From positions 1,302,001 through 1,366,000 of the forward strand of contig NZ_JAFBDU010000001.1 in the NCBI RefSeq assembly GCF_016908395.1: DNA of 64,000 nt, read 5' to 3'. The stretch is from Metabacillus crassostreae (GTDB taxonomy: Bacteria > Bacillota > Bacilli > Bacillales > Bacillaceae). Positions within the stretch are counted from its first letter, which is position 1, and the number at the start of each line of letters is the position of its first letter. Position numbers and translations under genes: made by a program. The notes beneath the pieces were generated by a model. It was not told where the DNA came from and searched no databases. It was given only the letters and a program-made list of their open reading frames with translations. Positions 29,281 to 38,784 of the stretch are shown here, one piece after another.

Positions 29281-29781
29281 ATGGAAAAGATTATAATGAT
29301 TACAGGTAAGGTGAATTATCAAATAACCTTAGATCCTGGTGTATGGATTTTTGATGATAGAAAAGTAGATTTAAAAAGTTATTTTGAACAAGAAAGAGAA
29401 ACAAAAGATGAACTAGAAGAATATACAAAGGCTGTATCTAAACATTGGGAGCGTGAAATAAGAGAAGGTGCAATTCATCCTCCAACACTAAAAACGGAGC
29501 GTACATATGAAAAACAAAGGATTCTAAATGGAACTTTTGGCATTCCGTTAAAACCATTTTTAGAAAATGCGGGTATTAAAGCTGATGCAAAGGAAGTTCA
29601 ATTTATAACAAGTGATAACGAATCCTTCTCACTAACTGTAGAAGACGCACTTGATGTGGTTGTTGGATTTAGTAACAAAGGAAAACCCTTAACTGAAGAT
29701 GGTCCCATACATGTATATTACGGTGATGGCTCAAATGTTAAGAACCCTATAAAGAATATTCAAAAAATAGTTATCAATTAA
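29281..29781 (+). CDS. ylaL: YlaL-like protein
   Basis: 166 residues. No signal or membrane segment. Notable stretches are TGKVNYQITLDPGVWIFDDRKVDL at the N-terminus (in two parts) and ALDVVVGFSNKGKPLTEDGPIHVYYGDG near the C-terminus (also in parts), suggesting a beta-rich fold. Identified by its position between ylaN and the PhoH gene as in B. subtilis; some databases label the family peptidyl-prolyl isomerase, but I see no supporting motif. Function unknown. The glsA gene (ylaM) that separates ylaL and ylaN in B. subtilis is absent. Confidence 0.78.
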   Translation: MEKIIMITGKVNYQITLDPGVWIFDDRKVDLKSYFEQERETKDELEEYTKAVSKHWEREIREGAIHPPTLKTERTYEKQRILNGTFGIPLKPFLENAGIKADAKEVQFITSDNESFSLTVEDALDVVVGFSNKGKPLTEDGPIHVYYGDGSNVKNPIKNIQKIVIN

Positions 29782-29863
29782 TGAGTTGTTGCTAACTTGA
29801 ATATGGTATGAAAAAGTAGGTACTACTTTAGAAAGTAAATAGATGGATATATAGTGACGTGTC

Positions 29864-29888
29864 GGGGATGCCCTATAGAGTCATCCCC
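29864..29888. terminator. Weak hairpin between ylaL and the PhoH gene
   Basis: GGGGATG / CATCCCC with an 11-base loop between convergent genes. No strong U-tract. Confidence 0.45.
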
Positions 29889-29912
29889 TTATCACATTAA
29901 TTATCAAAATAG

Positions 29913-31241
29913 TTATAGCAAGTCAGCAGCCAGTTGAGCTAAGCCAGAACGCTCTCCTTTTACAAGTCTAACATGGCCAGCAATGGGTTGTTCTTTGAAT
30001 TTCTCAACCACATATGTAAGTCCATTATTATACTCATCTAAATAAGGATGATCTATTTGTTCTGGGTCGCCCATTAGCACAATTTTACTTCGCTCACCAA
30101 CACGAGTTAAAATGGTTTTCACTTCATGCTTTGTTAAATTTTGCGCTTCATCTATTATAATGATTTGTTCTGGTATACTTCTTCCTCTTATATAAGTTAA
30201 TGCCTCTACTTCTATCGATCCCATTCCAGCTAATATTGCGTCAAGTTCACCAGGCTTTTTGGTGTTAAATAAATACTCTAGATTATCATAAATTGGCTGC
30301 ATCCAAGGTCTAAGCTTCTCTTCTTTTTCACCAGGTAAAAACCCTAAATCTTTTCCTACAGGAACAATTGGTCTTGCTACTAGTAATTTTTTGTATGAAC
30401 CTAAATCCTCCGTTTGCATTAAACCTGCTGCAAGAGCAAGTAATGTTTTGCCTGTCCCGGCTTTCCCAATTAGTGTAACTAAGGGCAAGTCCGTTCTAAG
30501 AAGAAGTTCTAGTGCCATCGTTTGTTGAACATTTCTAGGTTTTATTCCCCATATATGTTCATGATCAAATACTAATCGCTGTATTTTTTTTCCTGATTGA
30601 TCAACTTTTCCTATTGCAGAAGAAGAACCACCTAAAGCATCCTTCATAATGACGAATTGATTTGGATAAAATGGATGATTTGTAATTTCTGATAGGATCA
30701 ATTCACTTTTTTCATAAAACCGGTTTAAATTGTCGGTACTGATATACAAATCAAGAAAACCTGAGTATATATGATCAATCTCAACTACACGGTCACTTAA
30801 GAAATCCTCTGCAATTAAGCCAATTGCATCTGCCTTTACTCTAACAAGTGTATCCTTACTCACAAGTATGACAGAACAACCCTTTTCTTTTGTTTGCTCT
30901 TCTAACGATAAATTTTTTGCCACAGCTAAAATGCGATTATCATTTGTTTTTTCAACAAATATTTCTTGAAGTTGATGGAATGATCTGTGATTTAATTCAA
31001 TCCTCAACGATCCACCATTCGGTAAAGGGATTTTCTCATGCAGTCTCCCCGATTCTCTTAATTGATCGATGAGTTTAGAAACTTGTCTTGCATTACGACC
31101 TATTTCATCCATATACCTCTTTTTGGAATCCACCTCTTCTAAAACCACTGCTGGAATAACTACTTCATTTTCTTCGAATGAAAAAATCGAATTGGGATCC
31201 TGCAACAATACATTTGTGTCTAATACATAAATCTTCCTCAA
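29913..31241 (-). CDS. ylaK: PIN-PhoH fusion protein (PhoH2, YlaK-like)
   Basis: 442 residues from a TTG. The N-terminal PIN nuclease domain (about 1-145) has the acidic residues of YVLDTNVLLQDP, VVLEEVDSKKR and TNDNRILAVA. The C-terminal PhoH ATPase domain has Walker A GKAGTGKTLLALAAG (about 257-271) and Walker B IIIIDEAQNLT (about 360). PhoH2 proteins are RNA helicase-nucleases; a toxin-antitoxin context is known in mycobacteria but no antitoxin-like gene precedes it here. The physiological target is unknown. Confidence 0.9.
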   Translation of the reverse strand: MRKIYVLDTNVLLQDPNSIFSFEENEVVIPAVVLEEVDSKKRYMDEIGRNARQVSKLIDQLRESGRLHEKIPLPNGGSLRIELNHRSFHQLQEIFVEKTNDNRILAVAKNLSLEEQTKEKGCSVILVSKDTLVRVKADAIGLIAEDFLSDRVVEIDHIYSGFLDLYISTDNLNRFYEKSELILSEITNHPFYPNQFVIMKDALGGSSSAIGKVDQSGKKIQRLVFDHEHIWGIKPRNVQQTMALELLLRTDLPLVTLIGKAGTGKTLLALAAGLMQTEDLGSYKKLLVARPIVPVGKDLGFLPGEKEEKLRPWMQPIYDNLEYLFNTKKPGELDAILAGMGSIEVEALTYIRGRSIPEQIIIIDEAQNLTKHEVKTILTRVGERSKIVLMGDPEQIDHPYLDEYNNGLTYVVEKFKEQPIAGHVRLVKGERSGLAQLAADLL

Positions 31242-31539
31242 ACTTCCGCCCCCTACTCCGTGCTATTTTTTTATGGAGTTTAACATAAAAGTGTTTAAAA
31301 AAAGTCAAGCTGTGAATGAAGCGTTGCTAAAATATATGAAAGAATGAATAAAGATAGAAGGTTTATTAGACAATAAAATTAAAAAGCAACAAAAAAACTT
31401 GTCTTCACTCTTTTTAAAATGATCCACTTGACAAAAATGAGAGCGATTTTAAATTGAATAACCAATCGCTAACACTTCTTTTACAAGTGGTTTCCTAAAA
31501 GACAAGCTTTCGTTGACTAAAAAGTTAAGGAGTGATTTG
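31242..31539. other. Divergent gap PhoH / ylaJ
   Basis: 298 AT-rich bases; nothing recognised beyond the ylaJ ribosome binding site. Confidence 0.4.
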
Positions 31540-32145
31540 ATGCAATCTTTTATCAAGATATTATTGTTAACAGCTCTAGCCTTAACAGGTTGTTCAGCAA
31601 ATCAAGGTGCCGATAAAAATGATAAAGCACAAGAAAATGGCACACCGATAAATGTTAAAAACAGTGTTGATGAAAATGTAGATCGTAAAACTGGACAAGA
31701 AATTTCACAGCATTTAGTTGAACTAGCAAATGAAATACCTGATGTAAATGATGCAACTGCTGTTGTATTAGGTCAATATGCGGTTGTTGGTATCGATGTT
31801 AATGCAAAATTAGACAGAAATAAAGTTGAATCAATTAAATACACAGTAGCGGAAAGTTTAATGCATGATCCTTATGGTGCTCGTGCCATTATAATTGCAG
31901 ATGCTGATACAAATGAAAGACTACGTGAAATGGGTGAAGAAATTCAAAATGGACGCCCTGTAATCGGCATCCTAGATGAACTAGCAGCAATTGTTGGTCG
32001 TTTAGTTCCTGAGTTACCCAACGAAATACTAGATAATCAACAAAAACAACCAACAGAGCAAGCTGATGATCAATTAAACAATAAAGAAGAAAAGAAACTT
32101 GAAAAAGAACAACAGGATCAATCTAATAATCATATGAATAAATAA
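31540..32145 (+). CDS. ylaJ: YhcN/YlaJ-family sporulation lipoprotein
   Basis: 201 residues from the ATG at 31540, preceded by AAGGAGTGA; a TTG at 31513 in frame has no site. Signal peptide MQSFIKILLLTALALTGCSA with lipobox LTGC. The YhcN/YlaJ domain spans about 45-155 (DATAVVLGQYAVVGIDVNAKLDR; AESLMHDPYGARAIIIADAD). The tail is a charged Gln/Lys/Glu-rich stretch. Family members are spore membrane lipoproteins involved in germination or outgrowth. Confidence 0.88.
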   Translation: MQSFIKILLLTALALTGCSANQGADKNDKAQENGTPINVKNSVDENVDRKTGQEISQHLVELANEIPDVNDATAVVLGQYAVVGIDVNAKLDRNKVESIKYTVAESLMHDPYGARAIIIADADTNERLREMGEEIQNGRPVIGILDELAAIVGRLVPELPNEILDNQQKQPTEQADDQLNNKEEKKLEKEQQDQSNNHMNK

Positions 32146-32390
32146 GTAAGACTCTAAGATCTCAACAAATATAGTATGGTATGTTATGGGGCCAGATTAG
32201 GCTTCAGGTTGATTTTATTTAGATTAGAAGATAAACTTAAACTTTCACCTATCCAGAGAAGTTTTGTACAAGGATGAACTTACAGGCGCTGTGCTTATAA
32301 GCAAGGCTCCCTCTTGCAGTTAAAGAAATAAGACATTGTACACAGTAATAAAATTTCGTAAGACCACAGGTACAGAGCAGAGCTAATAAA
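32146..32390. other. 3' region of ylaJ
   Basis: About 245 bases with no ORF. It includes a GCTTATAAGC palindrome near 32296 and a CAAGG/CTTG stem just after, then the long hairpin listed next. Confidence 0.4.
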
Positions 32391-32472
32391 AGACTGTCCA
32401 TTTGCTAAGATATGGAGAATAGTATAGAAGGGACTCTTCTAGTTTTTCTTAATCTTAAGTAATGGACAGTCT
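32391..32472. terminator. 82-base long hairpin between ylaJ and PNPOx-like gene
   Basis: Outer arms AGACTGTCCATT / AATGGACAGTCT are perfect over 12 bp. Inside lie CTAAGAT / ATCTTAA and a central TAGAAG-GGACT-CTTCTA hairpin, so most of the 82 bases can form one interrupted stem. CTTTTTT follows on the plus strand and TTTTATT on the minus strand. It works as a bidirectional terminator, but is far longer than the others here. Confidence 0.7.
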
Positions 32473-32477
32473 CTTTT

Positions 32478-32936
32478 TTATCCTTTATCTTTCATTGCTT
32501 GTAAAACTTGTTTATCCAATTTAGCTGCGGCCTTTTCATCATAAGTTTTATCATACTGTGGTTCAACTGATATTCGTGAACCATAGAACATAACATCTCG
32601 AACTTCGGAAATTCCTAATTCAATTAATGAAAGCTTTAAAGGTATGTTATCAAGTTGATCTTCTTTTATATGAGCATTACCGTTTATGGAATATGTAGAT
32701 TCATTTGCAATTAAATTCAAAACAATTGCAGGATGTTTTTTTATATTATCGACAATTCTTGATTTCTGGTCGATTGCGAAAAGAATACGATGAGCATCAG
32801 GTGAATATACCCATGAAATTGCGCTTACATTTGGAGAGCCGGTTTCATAGTCAATTGATGCAATGGTAACAAATCTCTCCTTCTGTAGACTTTTAAATAA
32901 AGGATCAATTAAAGAAGTTTCAATCTTATTAGCCAT
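32478..32936 (-). CDS. Pyridoxamine 5'-phosphate oxidase-like FMN-binding protein
   Basis: 152 residues behind AAAGGGAGGA. Split-barrel flavin-binding fold: FVTIASIDYETGSPNVSAISWVYSP (in parts, 22-46) and ILFAIDQKSRIVDNIKKHPAIVLNLI. Such stand-alone proteins usually bind FMN, F420 or heme and reduce or hold small substrates; true PdxH motifs are not visible. Single gene, convergent with ylaJ. Confidence 0.82.
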   Translation of the reverse strand: MANKIETSLIDPLFKSLQKERFVTIASIDYETGSPNVSAISWVYSPDAHRILFAIDQKSRIVDNIKKHPAIVLNLIANESTYSINGNAHIKEDQLDNIPLKLSLIELGISEVRDVMFYGSRISVEPQYDKTYDEKAAAKLDKQVLQAMKDKG

Positions 32937-33145
32937 TTGAATCCTCCCTTTTTACTTTATACAACTATCATACCCTTTTTTCTAATGTGTTCCAACCATA
33001 AACATTCATTCATTTTTTTTGTAGTCATGATATACTAATAAAAAAAGAACTTTCCCTAACTAATCAAGCATTAAAAGAGGAGTTAACATCAATATTTAAC
33101 AACACGAACTTTTGGGGGAGTTACTTAATTTCTATGAGGTGTATT

Positions 33146-33346
33146 ATGAGAGTTAAATGTGTAATTTGTGATACGGTTGAATCTATTAACGATGAGACTT
33201 TAATAGCTAAACGATTAAGAAATCGCCCGATACATACATATATGTGTAATACTTGTCACAAACGGATTGAAGACAGAACAAACGAACGTATTGCTACTGG
33301 TAATTTCAAGCTATATCAAGACAAAAAGACAGATGATTCATGGTAA
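33146..33346 (+). CDS. ylaI: YlaI, DUF2197 zinc-ribbon protein
   Basis: 66 residues from the ATG at 33146 (MRVKCVICD), with TGAGGTG upstream; the ATG at 33134 overlaps that site. Two CxxC pairs (KCVICD and MCNTCH) form a probable zinc ribbon, with LRNRPIHTYMC between them diagnostic of YlaI. Function unknown. Its stop overlaps the start of the next gene. Confidence 0.9.
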   Translation: MRVKCVICDTVESINDETLIAKRLRNRPIHTYMCNTCHKRIEDRTNERIATGNFKLYQDKKTDDSW

Positions 33347-33771
33347 AACTGAAAACTGGACTTTTCACTGGCTTAATTAGTGGTGTGATTTTAGGCTTAT
33401 TTTTAAAATCATCTCAAATGATCACTGGACATAAAGTTTATACTTTATTATTGAACATTGATTTTTTATACAATAAACCATTACCAGAGATGATCGAATT
33501 TGTATTACATCTATTAATTTCAGTTATAATCGGCATTGTCTATATATCTATTTGTGATTTTAAAGGATTAGTTAGGTTTAAAGAGAAATTTATTTTATCC
33601 TTAATTCTGACTGCTCCAACTTTTTTGTTGTATTTCCCACTAACTATACTAGCTATAAAGAATACACCAAGTGTATCAAACATCTCAGCCATTTCCTTGT
33701 GGGTAATTGGTCATTTACTATATGCATTGATTTTACCAATTAGTTTTAAAAGATCAAATCCAAATAAATAA
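33340..33771 (+). CDS. Small polytopic membrane protein overlapping ylaI
   Basis: 143 residues. The ATG at 33340 lies inside the last codons of ylaI (overlap ATGGTAA), so translation is probably coupled. It has four hydrophobic segments (about 5-25, 55-77, 85-110, 118-137) and a YagU/DUF1440-like look, but I cannot assign a family with confidence. Not part of the B. subtilis yla order that I know. Its terminator at 33841-33872 is shared with ylaH. Confidence 0.75.
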   Translation: MVKLKTGLFTGLISGVILGLFLKSSQMITGHKVYTLLLNIDFLYNKPLPEMIEFVLHLLISVIIGIVYISICDFKGLVRFKEKFILSLILTAPTFLLYFPLTILAIKNTPSVSNISAISLWVIGHLLYALILPISFKRSNPNK

Positions 33772-33840
33772 CTCTGATTGGAAACCTATTTTTATATCAC
33801 AATATGCAAGCTTGTCCTTTATCGAAAGCCACAAATTTTA

Positions 33841-33872
33841 AAAAGGTTCTGACTAAATAGTCAGAACCTTTT
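33841..33872. terminator. Bidirectional terminator before ylaH
   Basis: A perfect 14-bp stem AAAAGGTTCTGACT / AGTCAGAACCTTTT with a 4-base loop. Confidence 0.92.
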
Positions 33873-34190
33873 TTAACTAGCCTCTTCAGCTTCCTGCTTT
33901 TTTGATTGATGTAGTCTTATCTTATAAATAATTAAAATTAGTGCTGCAACAACAAGTCCTTCTGCAACAGGTAGGAAGATCCCTAAAAATGTTAAGATCG
34001 TGCAACCAAACGCTAAAAATGTATAAATGACAACTGATTTCAAAATAGGCAGTTTTTTTGCAAAGCCTAGCTTATATACAAGAACAGAAAGGAAAAAGAT
34101 GGTTAAATAAAGCAGCCACATGCCTACCTTTGGGTGTTCGATTACTTGATATAAACTAGGGAAAAATGAAAGTCTTTCAGATACATCCAT
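33873..34190 (-). CDS. ylaH: YlaH-like membrane protein
   Basis: 105 residues behind GAGGAGGG. Three membrane segments with the family's [20 protein letters not shown] and [21 protein letters not shown]. It lies next to typA as in B. subtilis. Unknown function. Confidence 0.9.
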   Translation of the reverse strand: MDVSERLSFFPSLYQVIEHPKVGMWLLYLTIFFLSVLVYKLGFAKKLPILKSVVIYTFLAFGCTILTFLGIFLPVAEGLVVAALILIIYKIRLHQSKKQEAEEAS

Positions 34191-34255
34191 TAAAAATCCC
34201 TCCTCACAACAATTTGTAGTAGGAACCTAAAGAAATAGACTAAACTCAACTCTAC

Positions 34256-34298
34256 ACTCTCCTCTCTATTTGTTTGATTATATAAATAGGAGGAGAGT
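34256..34298 (-). terminator. Hairpin downstream of typA
   Basis: ACTCTCCTC(T)CTATTT pairs with AAATAGGAGGAGAGT with a single bulge. No strong U-tract on the minus strand, so it may be a weak terminator or a 3' stabilising stem. Confidence 0.5.
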
Positions 34299-34321
34299 TA
34301 TTGAATCTTTGTCTGTATAAC

Positions 34322-36163
34322 TTAGTTACCTGCTAATTTTTTCTTTTTAGCAGATTTCTCACGTTCATTTTTATCAAGAATTTTCTTTCTAAGTCTGATT
34401 GATTCTGGAGTCAATTCACAATACTCGTCATCATTCAAATACTCAAGTGCTTCTTCTAATGACATAATTCTAGGCTTTTTCATACTATTTGTTTGATCTT
34501 TATTAGCAGAACGAATATTTGTTTGTTGTTTCATTTTACAAATATTTACTACTAAGTCATTTTCACGAGTATGTTCTCCAACGATCATACCTTCATAAAC
34601 ATCTACACCCGCTTCAAGGAAGATGATTCCACGATCTTCAATACCTTGAATACCATAAGTAGTTGATTTACCATTTTCCATTGATACAAGAACTCCTTGG
34701 CGGCGTCCTCCAACTTGACCTTTTTGCATAGGCTGGTAGCTATCAAATGTATGATTAATGATACCAAATCCACGTGTTAATGACATAAATTCAGTTGAAT
34801 ACCCAATTAAGCCACGTGCTGGTACATTAAAGATAAGTCGAACTTGACCATTACCATTATTAATCATATCAATCATTTCACCTTTACGGGCTCCGATCGA
34901 TTCCATTACACCACCAGTGTTTTCTTCTGGAACATCTATTTGCACACGTTCAATTGGCTCACATTTCACACCATCAATTTCTCTAACAATAACTTCAGGC
35001 TTAGACACTTGAAGTTCAAAACCTTCACGACGCATATTTTCAATCAAAATAGACAAGTGAAGCTCTCCACGACCAGACACAATCCACGCATCTGGTGAAG
35101 CAGTTGGATCTACACGTAAACTCACGTCAGTTTGTAATTGTGCCATCAAACGTTCCTCAATTTTACGAGAAGTAACATATTTACCTTCACGACCAGCAAA
35201 TGGACTATTGTTAACAGCAAATGTCATTTGTAATGTTGGCTCATCAATACGAAGAATTGGTAATGCTTCTTGATGTTCAACTGGACAAACTGTTTCTCCA
35301 ACATTAATATCTTCCATTCCAGATACTGCTACAAGGTCTCCAGCTATTGCTTGTTCAATTTCAACACGTCTTAAGCCTTGGAAACCAAATAATTTTGTTA
35401 CACGGAAATTTTTAATACTACCGTCAACCTTCATCAATGAAACTTGTTGACCTACTTGCATAGTACCGCGGAATACTCGACCAATTCCAATACGACCAAC
35501 ATAATCATTGTAATCAAGTAATGCAACTTGGAATTGTAAAGGCTCGTCTCTATTATCTTCTGGTGCTGGGATATGATCTACAATCGCTTCAAATAATGAT
35601 TCCATCGTTTCTTCTTGATCCGCTGGGTCAGCACTAGTGCTAGCTGTTCCATTCATAGCTGAAGCAAAAATTACTGGGAATTCCAGTTGATCTTCATTTG
35701 CACCAAGCTCAATAAATAGATCAAGTACTTCATCAACAACTTCTGATGGGCGTGCAAAATCACGGTCAATTTTATTAACAACTACAATCGGTGTTAAATT
35801 CTGCTCTAATGCTTTCTTTAATACGAAACGTGTTTGAGGCATACAGCCTTCATAAGCATCAACAACAAGTAAAACACCATCTACCATTTTCATGATACGC
35901 TCTACTTCTCCACCGAAGTCAGCATGTCCAGGTGTATCCATAATGTTAATACGAGTATCTTTATAATTGATTGCTGTATTTTTTGCTAGAATTGTAATCC
36001 CACGCTCACGCTCAAGATCATTTGAATCCATTGCACGTTCTGCAACCTGTTCATTTGTTCGGAAAGTTCCAGATTGATGTAAAAGTTTGTCAACCAAAGT
36101 TGTTTTACCATGGTCAACGTGGGCAATAATAGCTATGTTGCGAATATCGTTACGAAGTTTCAC
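34322..36163 (-). CDS. typA: Ribosome-associated GTPase TypA/BipA
   Basis: 613 residues from the GTG at 36163 with TAGGAGATG upstream; a 24-codon extension is open but unsupported. GTPase motifs: [12 protein letters not shown] (G1), RGITI (G2), DTPGHADF (G3), NKIDR (G4) and SAMNG (G5). Domains II, III, V and the TypA-specific C-terminal domain follow. It is an EF-G-like factor that binds the 70S/50S ribosome and is needed for growth in the cold and under stress. Single gene. Confidence 0.96.
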   Translation of the reverse strand: MKLRNDIRNIAIIAHVDHGKTTLVDKLLHQSGTFRTNEQVAERAMDSNDLERERGITILAKNTAINYKDTRINIMDTPGHADFGGEVERIMKMVDGVLLVVDAYEGCMPQTRFVLKKALEQNLTPIVVVNKIDRDFARPSEVVDEVLDLFIELGANEDQLEFPVIFASAMNGTASTSADPADQEETMESLFEAIVDHIPAPEDNRDEPLQFQVALLDYNDYVGRIGIGRVFRGTMQVGQQVSLMKVDGSIKNFRVTKLFGFQGLRRVEIEQAIAGDLVAVSGMEDINVGETVCPVEHQEALPILRIDEPTLQMTFAVNNSPFAGREGKYVTSRKIEERLMAQLQTDVSLRVDPTASPDAWIVSGRGELHLSILIENMRREGFELQVSKPEVIVREIDGVKCEPIERVQIDVPEENTGGVMESIGARKGEMIDMINNGNGQVRLIFNVPARGLIGYSTEFMSLTRGFGIINHTFDSYQPMQKGQVGGRRQGVLVSMENGKSTTYGIQGIEDRGIIFLEAGVDVYEGMIVGEHTRENDLVVNICKMKQQTNIRSANKDQTNSMKKPRIMSLEEALEYLNDDEYCELTPESIRLRKKILDKNEREKSAKKKKLAGN

Positions 36164-36522
36164 AATTTCATCTCCTAAAATATATATATTAAAAACATAA
36201 GCGTAAACGCCATGGTTAGGCTTTAACAATAACAATCATGAGTTGAAGGTGCTTATTAACAATCAACACAGAAGTGATTTTGCATTTTTTATACTATGCA
36301 TAAACTAAATCCTAAAAAACATATAAGTAATGCTCGACATTTTATTAAAACACATTTTACTTATAAAAATATAGTGTTTTTCACATATAAAAACAATTAT
36401 CTACATTATTTCAAAATCACCTTGGATATTATACCATAAACAATATAGAAAAGCGGAATGTTTTTCTGTAAACTAAGAGAAGATACAAAAAATTCGCGAA
36501 TAAGTTGGGAGTTGTCATAGGT
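36164..36522. other. Divergent gap typA / ylaF
   Basis: 359 very AT-rich bases. No ORF, structured RNA or clear promoter. Confidence 0.4.
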
Positions 36523-36708
36523 ATGAAATTAGGAAAGTGGGTTTTTCTTGTACTATCCTTTTTAGCAGCAATAAGTATGATTGGTATAGGAATTGCTGTA
36601 AGTGAACGGAGTATTCTCGGCATAATCTTAGCTATAGTCGCGCTAAATGTCATTATGGGGTCAGGTTTTGTACTAAAAAAAAGAATGCGAGAAAAAGGGT
36701 TGATCTAA
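36523..36708 (+). CDS. ylaF: YlaF, DUF5325 small membrane protein
   Basis: 61 residues from the ATG at 36523; a TTG at 36505 is possible. Two hydrophobic segments (about 5-25 and 31-50) and a basic tail LKKRMREKGLI, the YlaF ending. Position next to typA matches B. subtilis. The terminator at 36755-36780 follows. Confidence 0.85.
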   Translation: MKLGKWVFLVLSFLAAISMIGIGIAVSERSILGIILAIVALNVIMGSGFVLKKRMREKGLI

Positions 36709-36754
36709 ATTATCATTTTCTCTGAAAACAGTTCTAAACAAATCTTTTAGCTAA

Positions 36755-36780
36755 AAGGAGTCTTGAAAAATAGACTCCTT
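36755..36780 (+). terminator. Terminator of ylaF
   Basis: AAGGAGTCT / AGACTCCTT with an 8-base loop, then GTTTTAT. Confidence 0.85.
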
Positions 36781-36882
36781 GTTTTATCTAAACACATTTC
36801 ACTTACCTCAATTGTTTATTGATAGCTATAGAGTTCATTGTATATAACAAAGTGATAAAACAATATTAAGGTTGTACCTAAA

Positions 36883-37350
36883 CTATAATAGAGGCATTAC
36901 TGAAATCATATATTCTTTTGAAGTAGTAACATCCTTCTCTAACTTAAACTGCTCAAACCCGCAATTCCCAAGAAACCTTAGCCAACCATCTTGATTTATT
37001 GAACAACCCACATAACAAGCTTTATGACCCTTTGACTTTAATTCATATCCAATTTCCTTTATTATATTCTGGCCAAATCCTCTTAATCTCTGGTCGGGAT
37101 GGATAAGTATTGTACCAATCCAAGGTCTTTCATTTGAAGGAGACCATTCTATATGATAACTAATGCCTATTCTATTATTATTTTTATACCATAATCTCCA
37201 TTGCCCATTGAACATCTGATAGGTAAGTAAATAATTTTCTAGCTCATTTTCAGAACATTCTTCTTGTTGCCAATCATTACTTACTCTAATTATATCTTTA
37301 AAAAAGTTATAATCACCTTCGTATAATTCCCTAAACTCTAAATTCTTCAC
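36883..37350 (-). CDS. GNAT-family N-acetyltransferase
   Basis: 155 residues from a GTG that overlaps the suhB stop by four bases (GTGA), so it is coupled to suhB. GNAT core: TILIHPDQRLRGFGQNIIKEIG (about 81-102), containing the acetyl-CoA loop RLRGFG. The C-terminal LRFLGNCGFEQF is typical too. Substrate unknown. Extra compared with the B. subtilis order. Confidence 0.82.
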   Translation of the reverse strand: MKNLEFRELYEGDYNFFKDIIRVSNDWQQEECSENELENYLLTYQMFNGQWRLWYKNNNRIGISYHIEWSPSNERPWIGTILIHPDQRLRGFGQNIIKEIGYELKSKGHKACYVGCSINQDGWLRFLGNCGFEQFKLEKDVTTSKEYMISVMPLL

Positions 37351-38138
37351 TTCTTTAGATATTCAGTCAATAGATGATTATGGAGACTTTTCTCACCAAC
37401 AAAGAAAGTATTCTTTGACACTAAATTAAGCTCATTTCCATCTAATGTCGATGCGGTCCCACCTACTTCGCTTATTAAGACGAGTCCAGCTGCAAAATCC
37501 CATGGAGCTAATCTCATCGTTAAGTAAGCATCTAGTCGACCTGATGCAACATATGCACACTCCAAAGCAGCAGATCCATACGACCTTGTGCCTCTCACTT
37601 TTTGAACAATTGGTGAAATGAGATTATGATCAATTCGTTTATTTTCAGTTACCCATATTGGACTAATACCAATTACTGCTTCTTCGATGTTAACTTTATC
37701 TAGCTTAGGTAGAGGAAGGTCATTCATAAATGCTCCTTCTCCCTTAAACGCATGATAAAGCTCATTATGTACAACATCATAAATTAATCCAATATAACCA
37801 ATACCATCTCCATATATCCCAACAGATATGGCAAAGTTACGTTGTTGATGAACAAAATTCATTGTTCCATCAATTGGATCGATAATCCAAACAACACCTT
37901 CAAGACTTGTTACTTCATCACCATAACCCTCTTCACCTAAAATACGATGATCTGGATACGATTGTTGTATTTTCCCGATTAAGTATTGCTCGATTTCTTT
38001 ATCCATATTCGTGACTAAATCATTTGGATTAGATTTGTATTGAATAGAGAGGGAGGAATCAAAAGAGTTTCTAATTATTTCTCCAGCTTCCTTCACCCAT
38101 TGCTTAGCCCTTTGATCAATTTCCTTCCAATTCGTCAT
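37347..38138 (-). CDS. suhB: Inositol monophosphatase family protein (SuhB/YktC)
   Basis: 263 residues. Metal-binding motifs: LGEEGYGDE (about 67), WIIDPIDGTMNFVHQ (about 86-100) and the closing WDFAAGLVLISEVGG (about 209-223). Likely hydrolyses inositol phosphates or related sugar phosphates with Mg2+. In B. subtilis the orthologue yktC lies in the same place. First gene of a two-gene unit with the GNAT gene. Confidence 0.92.
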   Translation of the reverse strand: MTNWKEIDQRAKQWVKEAGEIIRNSFDSSLSIQYKSNPNDLVTNMDKEIEQYLIGKIQQSYPDHRILGEEGYGDEVTSLEGVVWIIDPIDGTMNFVHQQRNFAISVGIYGDGIGYIGLIYDVVHNELYHAFKGEGAFMNDLPLPKLDKVNIEEAVIGISPIWVTENKRIDHNLISPIVQKVRGTRSYGSAALECAYVASGRLDAYLTMRLAPWDFAAGLVLISEVGGTASTLDGNELNLVSKNTFFVGEKSLHNHLLTEYLKK

Positions 38139-38235
38139 AAAGCAACCTCATTTCTATGTATAAATAACCTTTACAATAAGGATACTGTATGGAATTAATG
38201 GAAATCAAGTTACAGACTCATTGTAGCGCAGATAA

Positions 38236-38260
38236 AAACGAACCTACCTAAGGTTCGTTT
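38236..38260 (-). terminator. Terminator of ykzI-like gene
   Basis: AAACGAACCT / AGGTTCGTTT, 5-base loop; the minus strand then continues TTTATC. Confidence 0.75.
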
Positions 38261-38280
38261 GTAGATTTAGCTATCTCCAA

Positions 38281-38469
38281 TTATGCCTGGAGCTTCATCC
38301 ACTCTTTTCGTAACTTCTCTAGTTTTTGTTTACATTCTATTTTTTTCTGATGATCTTTACTTTGCATTGCTTCGTAAAGGGTGGCTAATTCGTAATCAAG
38401 CTCAAGTTTAAGCACCCCGATACGTTTGCTAATGATTTTTTGTCCACTTGTTTTAACAATTTGTTTCAC
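38281..38469 (-). CDS. ykzI: Small helical protein, YkzI-like
   Basis: 62 residues from a GTG behind AAAGGGGCGG. The middle and C-terminus form one long amphipathic, probably coiled-coil helix (LKLELDYELATLYEAM, then KQKLEKLRKEWMKLQ). Named from its position between yktC/suhB and yktB, and similar length to YkzI; sequence support is moderate. Function unknown. Confidence 0.7.
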   Translation of the reverse strand: MKQIVKTSGQKIISKRIGVLKLELDYELATLYEAMQSKDHQKKIECKQKLEKLRKEWMKLQA

Positions 38470-38784
38470 TTTTTACCGCCCCTTTCATTTACTTATCATA
38501 TTATCCTTATAGCGATTTCAAAGTTGCTTTTTCAAGTTGTTATATAGCTTTTTTATATCTTATGTTGGATTAAAAAAAGTTGGAACTAAACCTATAAAAT
38601 TGTGTATTTACCTAATTCATACCACCAATTTTTCGTGATGAAACGTTGATTAATTCCTGTTATTGATTTCATTTTTGGAAAAATCACGTTTGTAAAACCA
38701 GTCGTAAATTCTTGTGGAAATAATTTAAGTAAGTTTATAATTAAAATAGAAAAAAAGTGTAATGAACTTCTAGGAGGAATTTTA
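38470..38784. other. Divergent gap ykzI / yktB
   Basis: 315 AT-rich bases, no clear feature other than the yktB ribosome binding site TAGGAGGAA. Confidence 0.4.

Noticed and set aside
29913-31241. PIN-PhoH gene as a toxin-antitoxin module
   Set aside because: No small antitoxin-like ORF is adjacent and the gene is in its normal Bacillus position.
34844-35098. Plus-strand open frame opposite typA, rich in Thr, His and Phe
   Set aside because: Composition is what the reverse complement of typA codons gives; no start signal.
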